NCBI RefSeq assembly: GCF_900107795.1
Contig: NZ_FNRL01000005.1
Location: 63,821 to 127,820, forward strand
DNA from: Chitinophaga terrae (ex Kim and Jung 2007)
Lineage (GTDB): Bacteria > Bacteroidota > Bacteroidia > Chitinophagales > Chitinophagaceae
Length of the DNA: 64,000 nucleotides
Direction: 5' to 3'
How positions within the stretch are numbered: position 1 is the first letter of the stretch; every line of letters begins with the position of its first letter. Positions 8,553 to 17,052 of the stretch are shown here, piece after piece. A program made the translations under genes and the position numbers. The notes below the pieces were generated by a model, which was not told where the DNA came from, did not search any database, and was given only the letters and a program-made list of their open reading frames with translations.

Positions 8553-9008
8553 TCAGTTAGATTTTAAGTTCTCCAAAGCATTGAGGATGCCGTCTGCACC
8601 CGGGTTCTCACCAATTGGCGACAGGTAGCTCCATTGAATGATCCCATTGGCATCAATTACAAAAAGCGCCCGCTGGCTGATCCCTTTTTCGTATACCCCA
8701 TAACGTTCGGATACCGCGCCTTTGGGTTCAAAATCAGACAACAGGTCGAAATTCAGCTGCCTGGCTTTTGCAAAGGCTTTATGGCACCACGCGCCATCGA
8801 CCGATATGCCCAGCAGTTCAGCGTTGTATTTCTCAAAATACCTTGACATTTCATTGTATAAGGTCATCTGGTCGCTGCATACCGGGCTCCAGTCGGCCGG
8901 GTAAAATGCCAGGATCACGTTCTTGCCTCTTAGGTTGCTGAGCGTAACAGTGCGTTCCGGGGTGGCGCTCAGGGTAAAATCGGGGGCTTTATCTCCTTTT
9001 TGTAACAT
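8553..9008 (-). CDS. Peroxiredoxin (AhpC/TSA, BCP/AhpE-like)
   Basis: 151 residues, a single peroxiredoxin domain. The peroxidatic cysteine is C44 in PADWSPVCSDQ, a variant of PxxxTxxC with Ser replacing Thr. A second cysteine occurs in GAWCHKAF and might be resolving. The later motif VSERYGVYEKGISQRALFVID is typical. It reduces hydroperoxides in the cytoplasm using thiol donors. The downstream neighbour is a truncated DsbA-like CPYC protein two bases away. Confidence 0.92.
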   Translation of the reverse strand: MLQKGDKAPDFTLSATPERTVTLSNLRGKNVILAFYPADWSPVCSDQMTLYNEMSRYFEKYNAELLGISVDGAWCHKAFAKARQLNFDLLSDFEPKGAVSERYGVYEKGISQRALFVIDANGIIQWSYLSPIGENPGADGILNALENLKSN

Positions 9009-9065
9009 AGACGGCGTAGTTTTAGTGGACTAATATAACAGATGAACCCCTTTAAAGTTTGATGC

Positions 9066-9101
9066 AAACAAAAACGCCACGGTGGCGGTCCGTGACGTTT
9101 T
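9066..9101 (-). terminator. Rho-independent terminator after the M56 gene
   Basis: Stem arms 9071-9082 and 9090-9101 (ACGCCACGG with CCGTGACGT, one wobble pair), followed on the minus strand by a T-run and TTTG. It lies ~20 bases beyond the stop of the M56 gene. Confidence 0.7.
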
Positions 9102-9122
9102 GCAAGTAATGAATATGCACTT

Positions 9123-10733
9123 CTAATACTTAACTTTAATGGTGTCGGCCGACATCTTCACTTTTTGAGCAGGGCGGCCTTCCACAACTTTTTCACTATT
9201 CTTGGAGTTGGTGGTTGTTATCAGTATTACCCCTTTTTTTGCTCTTTCGCCATAGATGGCAATAGCGCTTTCATCTTTCAGGACATTGATAGAACTGATC
9301 TTGTCGGGGTTGATCTGCGACCACTTGTCCTTTTCCGGATCTACGGGTACGCCGTCAACTATCACCAGCGCTTCAGCTGCCAGGGCCTGGAATTTATCCT
9401 GGTTCTCTTTATCTCTTAATACTACCCGGACGCTGGGCGTATCCTGCTTTACGGCAGCTACACCCTTTGCGTGGCCTTCTACCACTACAGGTTCAAGGCG
9501 GTCGTTAGTGAAAGTAGTGCTGCCGTCTTTTAACTCGATTACAATTACCCCATTCTTGGCCTGCTCACCATACTTATCGATGTACTTTTTAGCGCCTTCG
9601 TTATCGCCTTTGAATACAGAGATAGACTTGATCTTATCGCTTTTTTGCAATGCGTCCAGCTCTTCGCGCGTCGCTTTCTTGCCGTTAATGATGTAGATCG
9701 GTTCTTTTCCTGGCTTCACTCCTCTTAGTGATACTCCGTCGTCTTTAGTTACTTTTTTTACAACCGGCGCTTTCTTTGGAGTACTTGTGTCTACTGCCGC
9801 CGGCGGAACCGGAACAGTTTCTTCAACTGCATGCCCGGAGGCAGGAAGTATGCTGGCCGGTATTAAGGAAGAGGCTTTGCTGTAGTTGAGCAACAACACC
9901 ATCCCCCCTGCCAGAGACCCTAACACTAAATAGCGCAGCAGCTGGTAACGTGAAGAACGTTTACTGTTCATCATAAAAATCCTGTTTTTTAGATGTGAGA
10001 AATTGAAATTGTTTGCGATGGCCGTCGCAGTTGGGATCCCACTTACTTTTATCAAACTGTATTGATATGCTACTTTATCGACGCCCTGCCGCAGCAGGTA
10101 CCTGTCTGTAATAAACTCCAGGTTTTCCCGGATCGCTGATTTCATCAGCCAGGCGCCGGGATTGAACCAGTAGAAAATATTATTGATCTCTCCTACCAGC
10201 ACATCCATGGTATGCCATTGTTTGACATGTACAGTCTCATGGTGAATGATGGCGTCAATTTCATCGGGTTGGTGAAGAGAAGGATTGATATAGATATGAT
10301 TGAAGAAAGAAAATGGATTCACAGGTTCTTTCAGTACCTGGACAGTTGTTTCATTAACCTTACGGGTATGAGACTTCCTGTGCAAAACGAACAGCGACCA
10401 TAGCTGGCCTGCCAGTCTTACAGCCATTACGCCAACTCCTACCCAGAAAATATATACAATAAGGGCCCAGCCGGAGAACGAAGGTTCGGCAACCTGCCAC
10501 TGGCTGAAGTCGGGCACATATGTAACTACGGCCCCGGACAATGTTTCATGCCGGTTTATAAAATCGTCGATGGAAATAAAAGGATATATCGCAGAAAAAG
10601 CGATTCCACCCAGCAGGAACAACCTGTTCAACGTGTAAAACGTCAGGCGTCTTAACCCAAAGCGGTAAGCCAGGTAAAACAGCGTCAGTGCGATATTGGC
10701 CTTTAAGAGATAGATTAAAATAGCAGGAACCAT
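9123..10733 (-). CDS. BlaR1-like M56 metallopeptidase with plug-like C-terminal repeats
   Basis: 536 residues. Membrane segments at about 4-22, 34-50 and 86-108 precede the M56 zinc-peptidase site H165-E166-x-x-H169 (HHETVHVKQWH), with a fourth membrane segment near 265-285. The C-terminal half is periplasmic and holds two repeats resembling the plug of SusC-type TonB receptors: YIINGKKATREELDAL...GVIVIEL, and LVIVDGVPVDPEK...INVLKDESAIAIYG...GVILITT. By analogy with BlaR1/MecR1 it would sense an envelope signal and inactivate its cognate BlaI-type repressor, encoded 18 bases upstream. No penicillin-binding domain is present, so beta-lactams are not the evident signal. Confidence 0.88.
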   Translation of the reverse strand: MVPAILIYLLKANIALTLFYLAYRFGLRRLTFYTLNRLFLLGGIAFSAIYPFISIDDFINRHETLSGAVVTYVPDFSQWQVAEPSFSGWALIVYIFWVGVGVMAVRLAGQLWSLFVLHRKSHTRKVNETTVQVLKEPVNPFSFFNHIYINPSLHQPDEIDAIIHHETVHVKQWHTMDVLVGEINNIFYWFNPGAWLMKSAIRENLEFITDRYLLRQGVDKVAYQYSLIKVSGIPTATAIANNFNFSHLKNRIFMMNSKRSSRYQLLRYLVLGSLAGGMVLLLNYSKASSLIPASILPASGHAVEETVPVPPAAVDTSTPKKAPVVKKVTKDDGVSLRGVKPGKEPIYIINGKKATREELDALQKSDKIKSISVFKGDNEGAKKYIDKYGEQAKNGVIVIELKDGSTTFTNDRLEPVVVEGHAKGVAAVKQDTPSVRVVLRDKENQDKFQALAAEALVIVDGVPVDPEKDKWSQINPDKISSINVLKDESAIAIYGERAKKGVILITTTNSKNSEKVVEGRPAQKVKMSADTIKVKY

Positions 10734-10751
10734 GGCAACTTATTTTATAGT

Positions 10752-11111
10752 CTATTTACCTTTTTCGATCATGTTAATGATCTCTTTCAGTTCGTCGGGG
10801 CTGATCTTCTTTTCCTTTGCAAAGAATGTCACCAGCTCTTTATAGGAGTTTTCAAAGTAGTTCTTTACGAAGCCGTTCATAAACTTTTGCTTATAATCCG
10901 CTTCGGCGATGACAGGCGTATATTCATACACGTTGCCGATCTTCCTGCTTTGAAGGAACCCTTTCTTTTCCAGGTTCTTAATGGTAGAAGCCAGGGTAGT
11001 GTATGGAGGAACCGGGTCGGCATGTTCTTCGAGGAAATCTTTTACAAAGCCTTTCCCTGCTTTCCATACAGCCTGCATGGCTGACTCTTCCTGTTGCGTT
11101 AGTTTTTCCAT
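10752..11111 (-). CDS. BlaI/MecI-type transcriptional repressor
   Basis: 119 residues, winged-helix BlaI family. LTQQEESAMQAVWKAG starts the DNA-binding domain, YTTLASTIKNLEKKGFLQ is the recognition region, and the C-terminal helix is the dimerisation/cleavage part. It precedes the M56 peptidase gene in a two-gene operon. Two palindromes in its own promoter (11125-11160) strongly suggest autorepression, relieved when the M56 partner inactivates it. Confidence 0.93.
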   Translation of the reverse strand: MEKLTQQEESAMQAVWKAGKGFVKDFLEEHADPVPPYTTLASTIKNLEKKGFLQSRKIGNVYEYTPVIAEADYKQKFMNGFVKNYFENSYKELVTFFAKEKKISPDELKEIINMIEKGK

Positions 11112-11124
11112 GATGATAATTTCA

Positions 11125-11170
11125 TTTACGAAACTTTCGTAAATCTACGAAGTTTTCGTAACCCACCAAA
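11125..11170 (-). promoter_or_regulatory. Promoter with two tandem operators for the BlaI/M56 operon
   Basis: On the minus strand a -33 TTTG (11167-11170) is separated by 19 bases from a -7 TAGATTTA (11140-11147, one mismatch to TAnnTTTG). Operator 1 is the perfect 19-base palindrome TTTACGAAACTTTCGTAAA (11125-11143), over the start site. Operator 2 is TACGAA-GTT-TTCGTA (11146-11160), between the promoter elements. Their centres are 19 bases apart, about two helical turns, as expected for two dimers on one DNA face. The half-site TACGAA replaces the TACA of classical BlaI boxes. Confidence 0.82.
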
Positions 11171-11180
11171 ATTTTTTTTT

Positions 11181-11474
11181 CACGCAAAGACGCAAAAGAA
11201 GCAAAGAGCGCAAAGGATTTTTTTTAAGGGGCAAAGTTTTTTAAGAGATTAAGAAGAATAAGAAATTTTTTAAGGGATAAAGTTTTTTAAGAAATTAAGA
11301 AGAATAGGAAATTTTTTAAGGGATAAAGTTTTTAAAGGAAGTAAAGAAGAATAAAAGTATATAAAAAGCAAAAGGATGAAAATCATGTCATATAACACAA
11401 TCTTCATCCCTTTGCTTCTTAATTTATCTTAAAAAAATCCTTTGCGCTCTTTGCTTCTTTTGCGTCTTTGCGTG
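11181..11474. repeat. Nested inverted repeat with internal 46-base tandem repeats
   Basis: Outer arms 11181-11227 and 11429-11474 are reverse complements (CACGCAAAGACGCAAAAGAA onward) differing by one T in the T-run. Between them are two full and one partial copy of a 46-base AT-rich unit (11226-11271, 11272-11317, 11318-~11365), each beginning AAGGG and containing AAAGTTTTTTAAG and AGAAGAAT. A further imperfect hairpin (AAGCAAAAGGATGA with TCATCCCTTTGCTT) lies next to the right arm. The right arm ends 16 bases from the stop of the TlpA-like gene. Confidence 0.88.
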
Positions 11475-11490
11475 AAATTCCTGCGTGCAA

Positions 11491-12624
11491 TCACTTCAGT
11501 ACTTCTTCGAGTTTGGCGGCCAGGTCTTCGCCCCTGAGGTTTTTGGCGATGATCTTGCCTTTAGGGTCGATCAATACGTTCTGGGGGATGGCCCTTACGC
11601 CGTAAAGGTCTGCTACGGAGTTTTTCCAGCCTTTCAGGTCCGAAACATGCGTCCAGGTAAGTTTATCGGCGTCTACTGCAGCCAGCCATTTTTCTTTCTT
11701 ATCGTCTAACGATACGCCAAGGATTTCAAAACCTTTGGATTTGAACTTGTCGTAAGCTTTTACAACGTTAGGATTTTCTGCACGGCAAGGACCGCACCAG
11801 CTGGCCCAGAAATCTACCAGCACATATTTTCCACGGAAGGAAGAGAGACTGATATTTTTTCCATTGGCATCGGCTTGTGAGAAGTCCAGCGCCATCTGGC
11901 CTACTGCCGTTTTACGGGCAGATTCAAGGCGTTTTGCGAACTCTTTACCTGAAGGTGAGCTCTTTGCTTCCTTGCTGAGTTTTTTATAGAGCGGAGTTAC
12001 TTCAGCCGGTTTAATGTCGTACCCTGCCAGTTGATTCAACACAAACATGGCAATAGGAGAAGAAGTGTTTTTAGACAGGAAATCGCCTTCTATTTTCTTT
12101 TCTTCAGCATCCAAAGCATCAAATTCACTTTCCAGCTTCTTCATACCTTCTTCGTCCTTATTTTTAGCGAGTTCCCTGTATTTCTTCTGCAGTTCCGCAC
12201 CTTTCTCGTTCACTTCTTTCAGCTGGTCGCTCAGTTTCTGGTAATCCTCATTCGCTTTGGAACCAGTTACGGTAGCCTTGCTGATAGAATCTGTAGTGTT
12301 GATAGCGATAGTGCCTTTATCAACGAAGAAGGCCAGCATATCGCGGCCCATGGATACTTTTTCGGCGCCGTTCTTTACCAGCATCAGGCTGGCAAGCGTA
12401 GGCTCTTCCAGCGTACCGGCAAATGCAAATTTTCCATCTTTTACAGCGGCGCTATCGATATATGCTTCCCCGGATTTCCGCATTCTTAAGTATACGGTTG
12501 CCGGTTGTCCCTGGTTTGCTACTGTACCCTGTATAGTAAACGGTTTGCCCGCTACGCTCTTTTTCTCTTGTGCAAACATCACTGCCGGAGCCAACAACGC
12601 AATCCCTACAATTATTTTTTTCAT
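11491..12624 (-). CDS. TlpA-family thioredoxin with DUF4369 domain (copy 1)
   Basis: 377 residues, signal peptide MKKIIVGIALLAPAVMFAQ. An N-terminal DUF4369-like beta domain (about 25-115) and a charged helical spacer (125-185, probably coiled coil) lead to a TlpA/ResA thioredoxin domain with the redox pair C277-GP-C280 in FWASWCGPC. The cis-Pro loop is AIPQNVLIDP. It should act as a thiol-disulfide oxidoreductase in the periplasm; the partner is unknown. The next gene upstream is a paralogue of the same architecture, so the pair arose by tandem duplication. Confidence 0.92.
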   Translation of the reverse strand: MKKIIVGIALLAPAVMFAQEKKSVAGKPFTIQGTVANQGQPATVYLRMRKSGEAYIDSAAVKDGKFAFAGTLEEPTLASLMLVKNGAEKVSMGRDMLAFFVDKGTIAINTTDSISKATVTGSKANEDYQKLSDQLKEVNEKGAELQKKYRELAKNKDEEGMKKLESEFDALDAEEKKIEGDFLSKNTSSPIAMFVLNQLAGYDIKPAEVTPLYKKLSKEAKSSPSGKEFAKRLESARKTAVGQMALDFSQADANGKNISLSSFRGKYVLVDFWASWCGPCRAENPNVVKAYDKFKSKGFEILGVSLDDKKEKWLAAVDADKLTWTHVSDLKGWKNSVADLYGVRAIPQNVLIDPKGKIIAKNLRGEDLAAKLEEVLK

Positions 12625-12693
12625 TGGTTTTTGTTTTACAATAACAAAATTGAAGAATCAACTTGTCAATATCAACCTGATTTTGATAAACGG

Positions 12694-13776
12694 CTATTTC
12701 AACACTTCTTCTAACTTCTGTTCCAGTTCGGCCCCGCGCAGGTTGCGTGCGATGATCTTCCCGGCAGGATCTACCAGGAAGTTGGTGGGGATTGATTGTA
12801 CTCCGTACTGCACCGCCACTTCATTGCCCCAGCCCTGCAGGTCGGAAACCTGCGTCCATTCAAGGTTGTCCTGGTCTATGGCCCTTAACCACCTGTCGCG
12901 GTTATCGTCGAGCGATACGCCCAGGATGGTGAAATTCTTGTTCTTGTACTTGTGATAGGCTTTCACCACGTTAGGATTTTCCTGGCGGCATGGTCCGCAC
13001 CAGCTGGCCCAGAAGTCGACCAGCACGTATTTTCCGCGGAAAGACGACAGTTTTACCGTTTGTCCTTTCGTATCTTTCTGTGAGAAGTCATCTGCCTGGA
13101 TGTTGATAGCATTTGCTTTCAGGGAAGCCAGGTACGACTGTACTCCCTGCCCGTAAACCCCATCTTTCAGTTCTTTGTCCAGCGAATTAAAGAGCAACTG
13201 GAATTCTGCGGGCTCCAGCCTGCCGCGTAATTCGTTCATTAGCAACCAAATGCTGGCAATACTATGAGGATGCCCCTGGATGAAATCACGGCCCACTTTA
13301 ACCAGGTCGTCATTAAAAGCATCCGCTTTTTTGCGGAAAGCATTTTTTGCAGGTTCATCTTCCGGCTTTATTTCCTTTGCTTCCGCATTCAAAGCCTGAG
13401 CCCGTTTGATCAAAGGAGCGATCGCTTTCTGGTAATCCTGCATAGCCTGGGTATTATCATTTCCTTTAACGGAAGTGGCGATCGGGTATGTTTCTTTGGC
13501 AGTAGTGATATGAATCGGCGCATCCCCTGTTACAAACAGCATCGGGTAAGGCACATCCTGTAATATGAGTGCATATACGGCGGGCTCTTTTCCGTGTTTC
13601 ACTTTGAAAGTAAACTGGTCGTTCACAATTTTTACCGAATCGTCCGGGTTATTATCCCGGTCGTCATACAGGTAAATCGTCTTACCACTTCCTCCTTTAA
13701 CAATACCAGTCACCTGCTGGGCGTCGGCGCTTAATGCCATCAACGCCATCGCAGCAAACAGCGATATTCGTTTCAT
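12694..13776 (-). CDS. TlpA-family thioredoxin with DUF4369 domain (copy 2)
   Basis: 360 residues, signal peptide MKRISLFAAMALMALSADAQ. It has the same layout as its downstream neighbour: DUF4369-like domain, helical spacer, then a thioredoxin domain with C260-GP-C263 (FWASWCGPC) and cis-Pro motif SIPTNFLVDP. The C-terminal ~120 residues of the two copies are close, while the N-terminal parts have diverged. That pattern suits related redox chemistry on different substrates or at different membrane contacts. Confidence 0.92.
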   Translation of the reverse strand: MKRISLFAAMALMALSADAQQVTGIVKGGSGKTIYLYDDRDNNPDDSVKIVNDQFTFKVKHGKEPAVYALILQDVPYPMLFVTGDAPIHITTAKETYPIATSVKGNDNTQAMQDYQKAIAPLIKRAQALNAEAKEIKPEDEPAKNAFRKKADAFNDDLVKVGRDFIQGHPHSIASIWLLMNELRGRLEPAEFQLLFNSLDKELKDGVYGQGVQSYLASLKANAINIQADDFSQKDTKGQTVKLSSFRGKYVLVDFWASWCGPCRQENPNVVKAYHKYKNKNFTILGVSLDDNRDRWLRAIDQDNLEWTQVSDLQGWGNEVAVQYGVQSIPTNFLVDPAGKIIARNLRGAELEQKLEEVLK

Positions 13777-13932
13777 TAAAAAATACTTTAATTGATTTGC
13801 GGGGTGTAATATACGAAGAGATTCCCGTGGTAGCGAGGGGATTAACTGATTTTATGACTCCTTTAAGGTTTCAATAAGCCCTAACAGCTTAATAACCAAC
13901 GGGAAGCCAACAAACCAGTTAATCCGTCCGCC

Positions 13933-14526
13933 TTATTTGTGCCTTTTCTGCAGCACATTAATGACATCCGAGAGCTGGAAGCCTTTAGCCTGGAGCAATA
14001 TCAGGTAATGAAACAGCAGGTCTGCCGATTCATTTAAAAACAGTTCATCATTGTTGTCCTTTGCCTCTATCACTACTTCTACTGCTTCTTCTCCAACCTT
14101 CTGGGCTATTTTATTGATGCCTTTGGCGAAGAGACTGGCGGTATAAGATTTTTCAGAAGGATTGTTCTTCCTGTCGGCGATGATGCCTTCCAGGGTATAG
14201 AGGAAATCGTTGCTGACATTCTGCTCATCCCAGCAGGTATCGGCGCCTGTATGGCATACGGGGCCAACAGGGCTGGCTTTAATGAGAATGGTATCCTGGT
14301 CGCAGTCTACTTTCAGATCTTTTACTATCAGGAAGTTGCCGCTTGTTTCTCCTTTTGTCCATAACCGGTTTTTCGTGCGGCTAAAGAAAGTGACCTTGCT
14401 TTCCAGCATGGTCTTTTCCAATGCTTCCTGGTTCATAAAACCGAGCATCAATACCTTACCGGTTTTATCGTCCTGGATGATTGCAGGAACCAGACCATCC
14501 GCTGATTTTTGAAAATCTATTTGCAT
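13933..14526 (-). CDS. hisIE: Bifunctional phosphoribosyl-AMP cyclohydrolase / phosphoribosyl-ATP pyrophosphatase
   Basis: 197 residues. The N-terminal HisI part contains MNQEALEKT, FFSRTKNRLWTKGETSGN and the metal-binding VCHTGADTCW. The C-terminal HisE part (about 110-197) contains KVGEEAVEVVIEAK and ADLLFHYLILL. It catalyses histidine steps 2 and 3. It is the last gene of the his-trp supra-operon. It lies 17 bases after hisF. Confidence 0.96.
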   Translation of the reverse strand: MQIDFQKSADGLVPAIIQDDKTGKVLMLGFMNQEALEKTMLESKVTFFSRTKNRLWTKGETSGNFLIVKDLKVDCDQDTILIKASPVGPVCHTGADTCWDEQNVSNDFLYTLEGIIADRKNNPSEKSYTASLFAKGINKIAQKVGEEAVEVVIEAKDNNDELFLNESADLLFHYLILLQAKGFQLSDVINVLQKRHK

Positions 14527-14543
14527 GTTTGCCGATTATAAAT

Positions 14544-15299
14544 TTAAAAGCGAATGTTTACCCCATTGTTATACAAGAAGGTTTTCAACGCCGGAATTTC
14601 TATTTCTTTATAGTGGAAAATACTTGCAGCCAGTGCGGCATCTGCCTGCGCTACTTCAAATACTTCCTGGAAATGCTCCATATTACCGGCTCCGCCCGAT
14701 GCTATTACCGGAACGTTCAGTTGCTGCGCAAGCTGGCCTGTAATATCCAATGCAAATCCTTTCTTGGTTCCATCGTTATTCATGGAGGTTAACAGGATCT
14801 CGCCCGCTCCCCTGTTCACCGCTTCTTTTGCCCAGTCGAACGCTTTTATATCCGTTTTCACCCGGCCCCCGTTCAGGTAAACATACCAGTCGCCATCTTC
14901 AAAGCGGGTATCTATAGCCAGCACAATGCACTGGCTTCCAAATTCCCTGGATAGCTGGTCTATCAGTTCGGGGTTCCTGAATGCTGAAGTATTTACGGAT
15001 ATCTTATCGGCGCCGGATTGCAGCAATACGCTTACATCTGCCACAGAAGAGATACCTCCTCCAACGGTGAACGGTATATTGATATGCCTTGCAATGTCTG
15101 TAACCAGTTCTGCAAGGGTTTTACGTCTTTCGTTTGTAGCGGTGATATCGAGAAACACCAGCTCGTCGGCTCCCTGGGCGGCATACAATGCGCCCAATTC
15201 TACAGGATCGCCGGCATCCCTGATATTCTCGAAGTTAATTCCTTTAACTGTTCGCCCATCTTTAATATCAAGGCATGGTATAATACGTTTGGTCAACAT
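14544..15299 (-). CDS. hisF: Imidazole glycerol phosphate synthase, cyclase subunit
   Basis: 251 residues, a TIM barrel of usual length. The general acid/base D11 is in [15 protein letters not shown]; the second catalytic Asp is in [11 protein letters not shown], and phosphate loops are GGGISS and ASGGAGN. It works with HisH, which supplies ammonia, to make imidazole glycerol phosphate and AICAR. The gene sits 12 bases after the GNAT-HisA fusion gene. Confidence 0.97.
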   Translation of the reverse strand: MLTKRIIPCLDIKDGRTVKGINFENIRDAGDPVELGALYAAQGADELVFLDITATNERRKTLAELVTDIARHINIPFTVGGGISSVADVSVLLQSGADKISVNTSAFRNPELIDQLSREFGSQCIVLAIDTRFEDGDWYVYLNGGRVKTDIKAFDWAKEAVNRGAGEILLTSMNNDGTKKGFALDITGQLAQQLNVPVIASGGAGNMEHFQEVFEVAQADAALAASIFHYKEIEIPALKTFLYNNGVNIRF

Positions 15300-15311
15300 A
15301 TCTTCAATGAT

Positions 15312-16457
15312 TTACAGGAATTGTTTTAATTCTTCCAATGTGATCTTTCCTTCATAAATAGCTTTCCCGACAATAGCGCCGCTGCAACCAATTTCCTGCA
15401 GTGCAACCAGGTCGGCAACGTTGCTTACCCCGCCTGAGGCTACAAAATTGATAGCCGGGAATTGCCGGAGGATCTTTTTATACAGGTCTACCGACGGGCC
15501 TTGCAATAAACCGTCTTTGGCAATATCAGTACAGAAAATGTTGGTCACTCCCGCCTCAATATTGCTTTCCAGGAAATCGAACACTGAAAGCTCAGTGGTT
15601 TCCAGCCATCCGCCTACGGCGATCATTTCATTCTTCACATCTGCCCCGAGAAATATCTTTTCGGCTCCGTATTGCTTTACCCAACTGAAAAAGAGCTGAG
15701 GTTCCTTCACTGCCACGCTGCCGATGGTAGCCAGGGAGGCGCCGCATTCAAATACGATATCGATATCTTTCGCGGTTTTTATTCCTCCGCCAAAATCTGT
15801 TACCAGGCTGGTTTTCCCGGCAATATTCTCCAGTACTTTCCAGTTCACTACTGCGCCTTTCTTGGCTCCGTCCAGGTCTACCAGGTGCAGGCGTTTCACG
15901 CCAATATCTTCAAATTCCTTTGCTACTTCCAAAGGATGTTCGTTATAGATCTTTTGCTGGCTGTAATCGCCCTGCGTCAGGCGAACGCATTTGCCGTCGA
16001 TGATATCGATGGCCGGAATTATTTCGAATTTTTTGTTGGTCATAATCTGGTTGAGCGGCAATTCCATCCTGATGAAGTTAATACCGCCTTTGATGAAGTA
16101 ATCGCCTTTGCTTTTATATCCCAGTTGCTCATAGAAGCTCACTGCCGTATCCCGTGCATTGCACCAGAGTAGGGAGATCTTTTCTTTGCGGCATATTTCT
16201 GCCAGGTGCGCCAATAACGCCTTCCCGTAGCCTTTCCCCCTGGCGCCGGGAGCGGTGGCCAGTTTCCTGAACTGCGCACTGCCTCCTCTGTCCAGGAACA
16301 GGGAAACCACTGTTACCAGCTCCGCTCCTTCAAATACGCCGAAATGCAATCCATCGGCATCGTGGTCCATTTTCATAGCGGCCAGCGATTCGCCAGGATA
16401 CAGCACATCCCTGCGCAATTGCAAAGTATCATCGGCACTGATCAGTCTTATCTGCAT
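15312..16457 (-). CDS. hisA: GNAT acetyltransferase fused to HisA isomerase
   Basis: 381 residues in one uninterrupted frame. Residues 1-~134 are a GNAT N-acetyltransferase with the acetyl-CoA motif R73-GK-G76-Y-G78 and the end SFYEQLGYKSKG...FIRMELPL. From M139 the chain is a complete HisA of normal length (243 residues): EIIPAIDIIDGKCVRLTQGD with the catalytic Asp at 151, DFGGGIKT, CTDIAKDG and ASGGVSN. HisA performs the ProFAR isomerisation step. The junction is only a few residues (NQI) long, so it looks like a lost stop between adjacent genes. Internal initiation at M139 could still give free HisA. The acetyltransferase substrate is unknown. Confidence 0.93.
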   Translation of the reverse strand: MQIRLISADDTLQLRRDVLYPGESLAAMKMDHDADGLHFGVFEGAELVTVVSLFLDRGGSAQFRKLATAPGARGKGYGKALLAHLAEICRKEKISLLWCNARDTAVSFYEQLGYKSKGDYFIKGGINFIRMELPLNQIMTNKKFEIIPAIDIIDGKCVRLTQGDYSQQKIYNEHPLEVAKEFEDIGVKRLHLVDLDGAKKGAVVNWKVLENIAGKTSLVTDFGGGIKTAKDIDIVFECGASLATIGSVAVKEPQLFFSWVKQYGAEKIFLGADVKNEMIAVGGWLETTELSVFDFLESNIEAGVTNIFCTDIAKDGLLQGPSVDLYKKILRQFPAINFVASGGVSNVADLVALQEIGCSGAIVGKAIYEGKITLEELKQFL

Positions 16458-16458
16458 A

Positions 16459-17052
16459 CTAGATATTCAAAAAGTTCTGGATAATACGGGCGCCTGCTTC
16501 CGCCGATTTCTCGGGGTGGAACTGCACCGCGTAAAAATTATCTTTCTGCAGCGACGCGCTGTAGTTGATCACGTAGTTGGTGATAGCAACCGTATCGGCG
16601 CCCAGCGCGGCATAGTAGCTATGTACGAAATACATGTATGAATTTTCCGGTACGTGCTCGAACAATACGCTGTGCAGGTTGGCAATGTTATTCCATCCTA
16701 TCTGCGGTATTTTCAGCAGGTTTTCGACGGGCGACTGGAATTTTTTCACATCCACGTCAAATACCCCGATGCAGGGCGTATCATTTTCTTCAGAATACCT
16801 GCAAAGCAATTGCATACCCAGGCAAATGCCCAATACGGGTTGTTTCAGGTCTGCGATCACTTTATCGAGGTTGCGTTCTTTCAAATACTGCATAGCAGTA
16901 CTCGCCTCGCCAACCCCGGGAAAGATCACTTTATCAGCCGACCTGATCTCTTCGTGATCATCTGTCACAATACCGTTAACGCCTAAACGCTCTAATGCAA
17001 ATTGCAAAGAGCGTATGTTACCGGCATTGTATTTTATAATAACTGTTTTCAT
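16459..17052 (-). CDS. hisH: Imidazole glycerol phosphate synthase, glutaminase subunit
   Basis: 197 residues, class I glutamine amidotransferase. The nucleophile is C77 in GICLGMQLL, and the His/Glu pair is in AVQFHPEKS. It feeds ammonia to HisF. Its ATG overlaps the trpA stop by four bases, so translation of hisH is coupled to a tryptophan gene; the GNAT-hisA gene follows one base after its own stop. Confidence 0.97.
   Translation of the reverse strand: MKTVIIKYNAGNIRSLQFALERLGVNGIVTDDHEEIRSADKVIFPGVGEASTAMQYLKERNLDKVIADLKQPVLGICLGMQLLCRYSEENDTPCIGVFDVDVKKFQSPVENLLKIPQIGWNNIANLHSVLFEHVPENSYMYFVHSYYAALGADTVAITNYVINYSASLQKDNFYAVQFHPEKSAEAGARIIQNFLNI

Noticed and set aside
9123..11111. Beta-lactam resistance blaI-blaR1 system
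   Set aside because: The M56 protein lacks a penicillin-binding sensor domain and no beta-lactamase gene is nearby, so only the regulatory architecture is shared.
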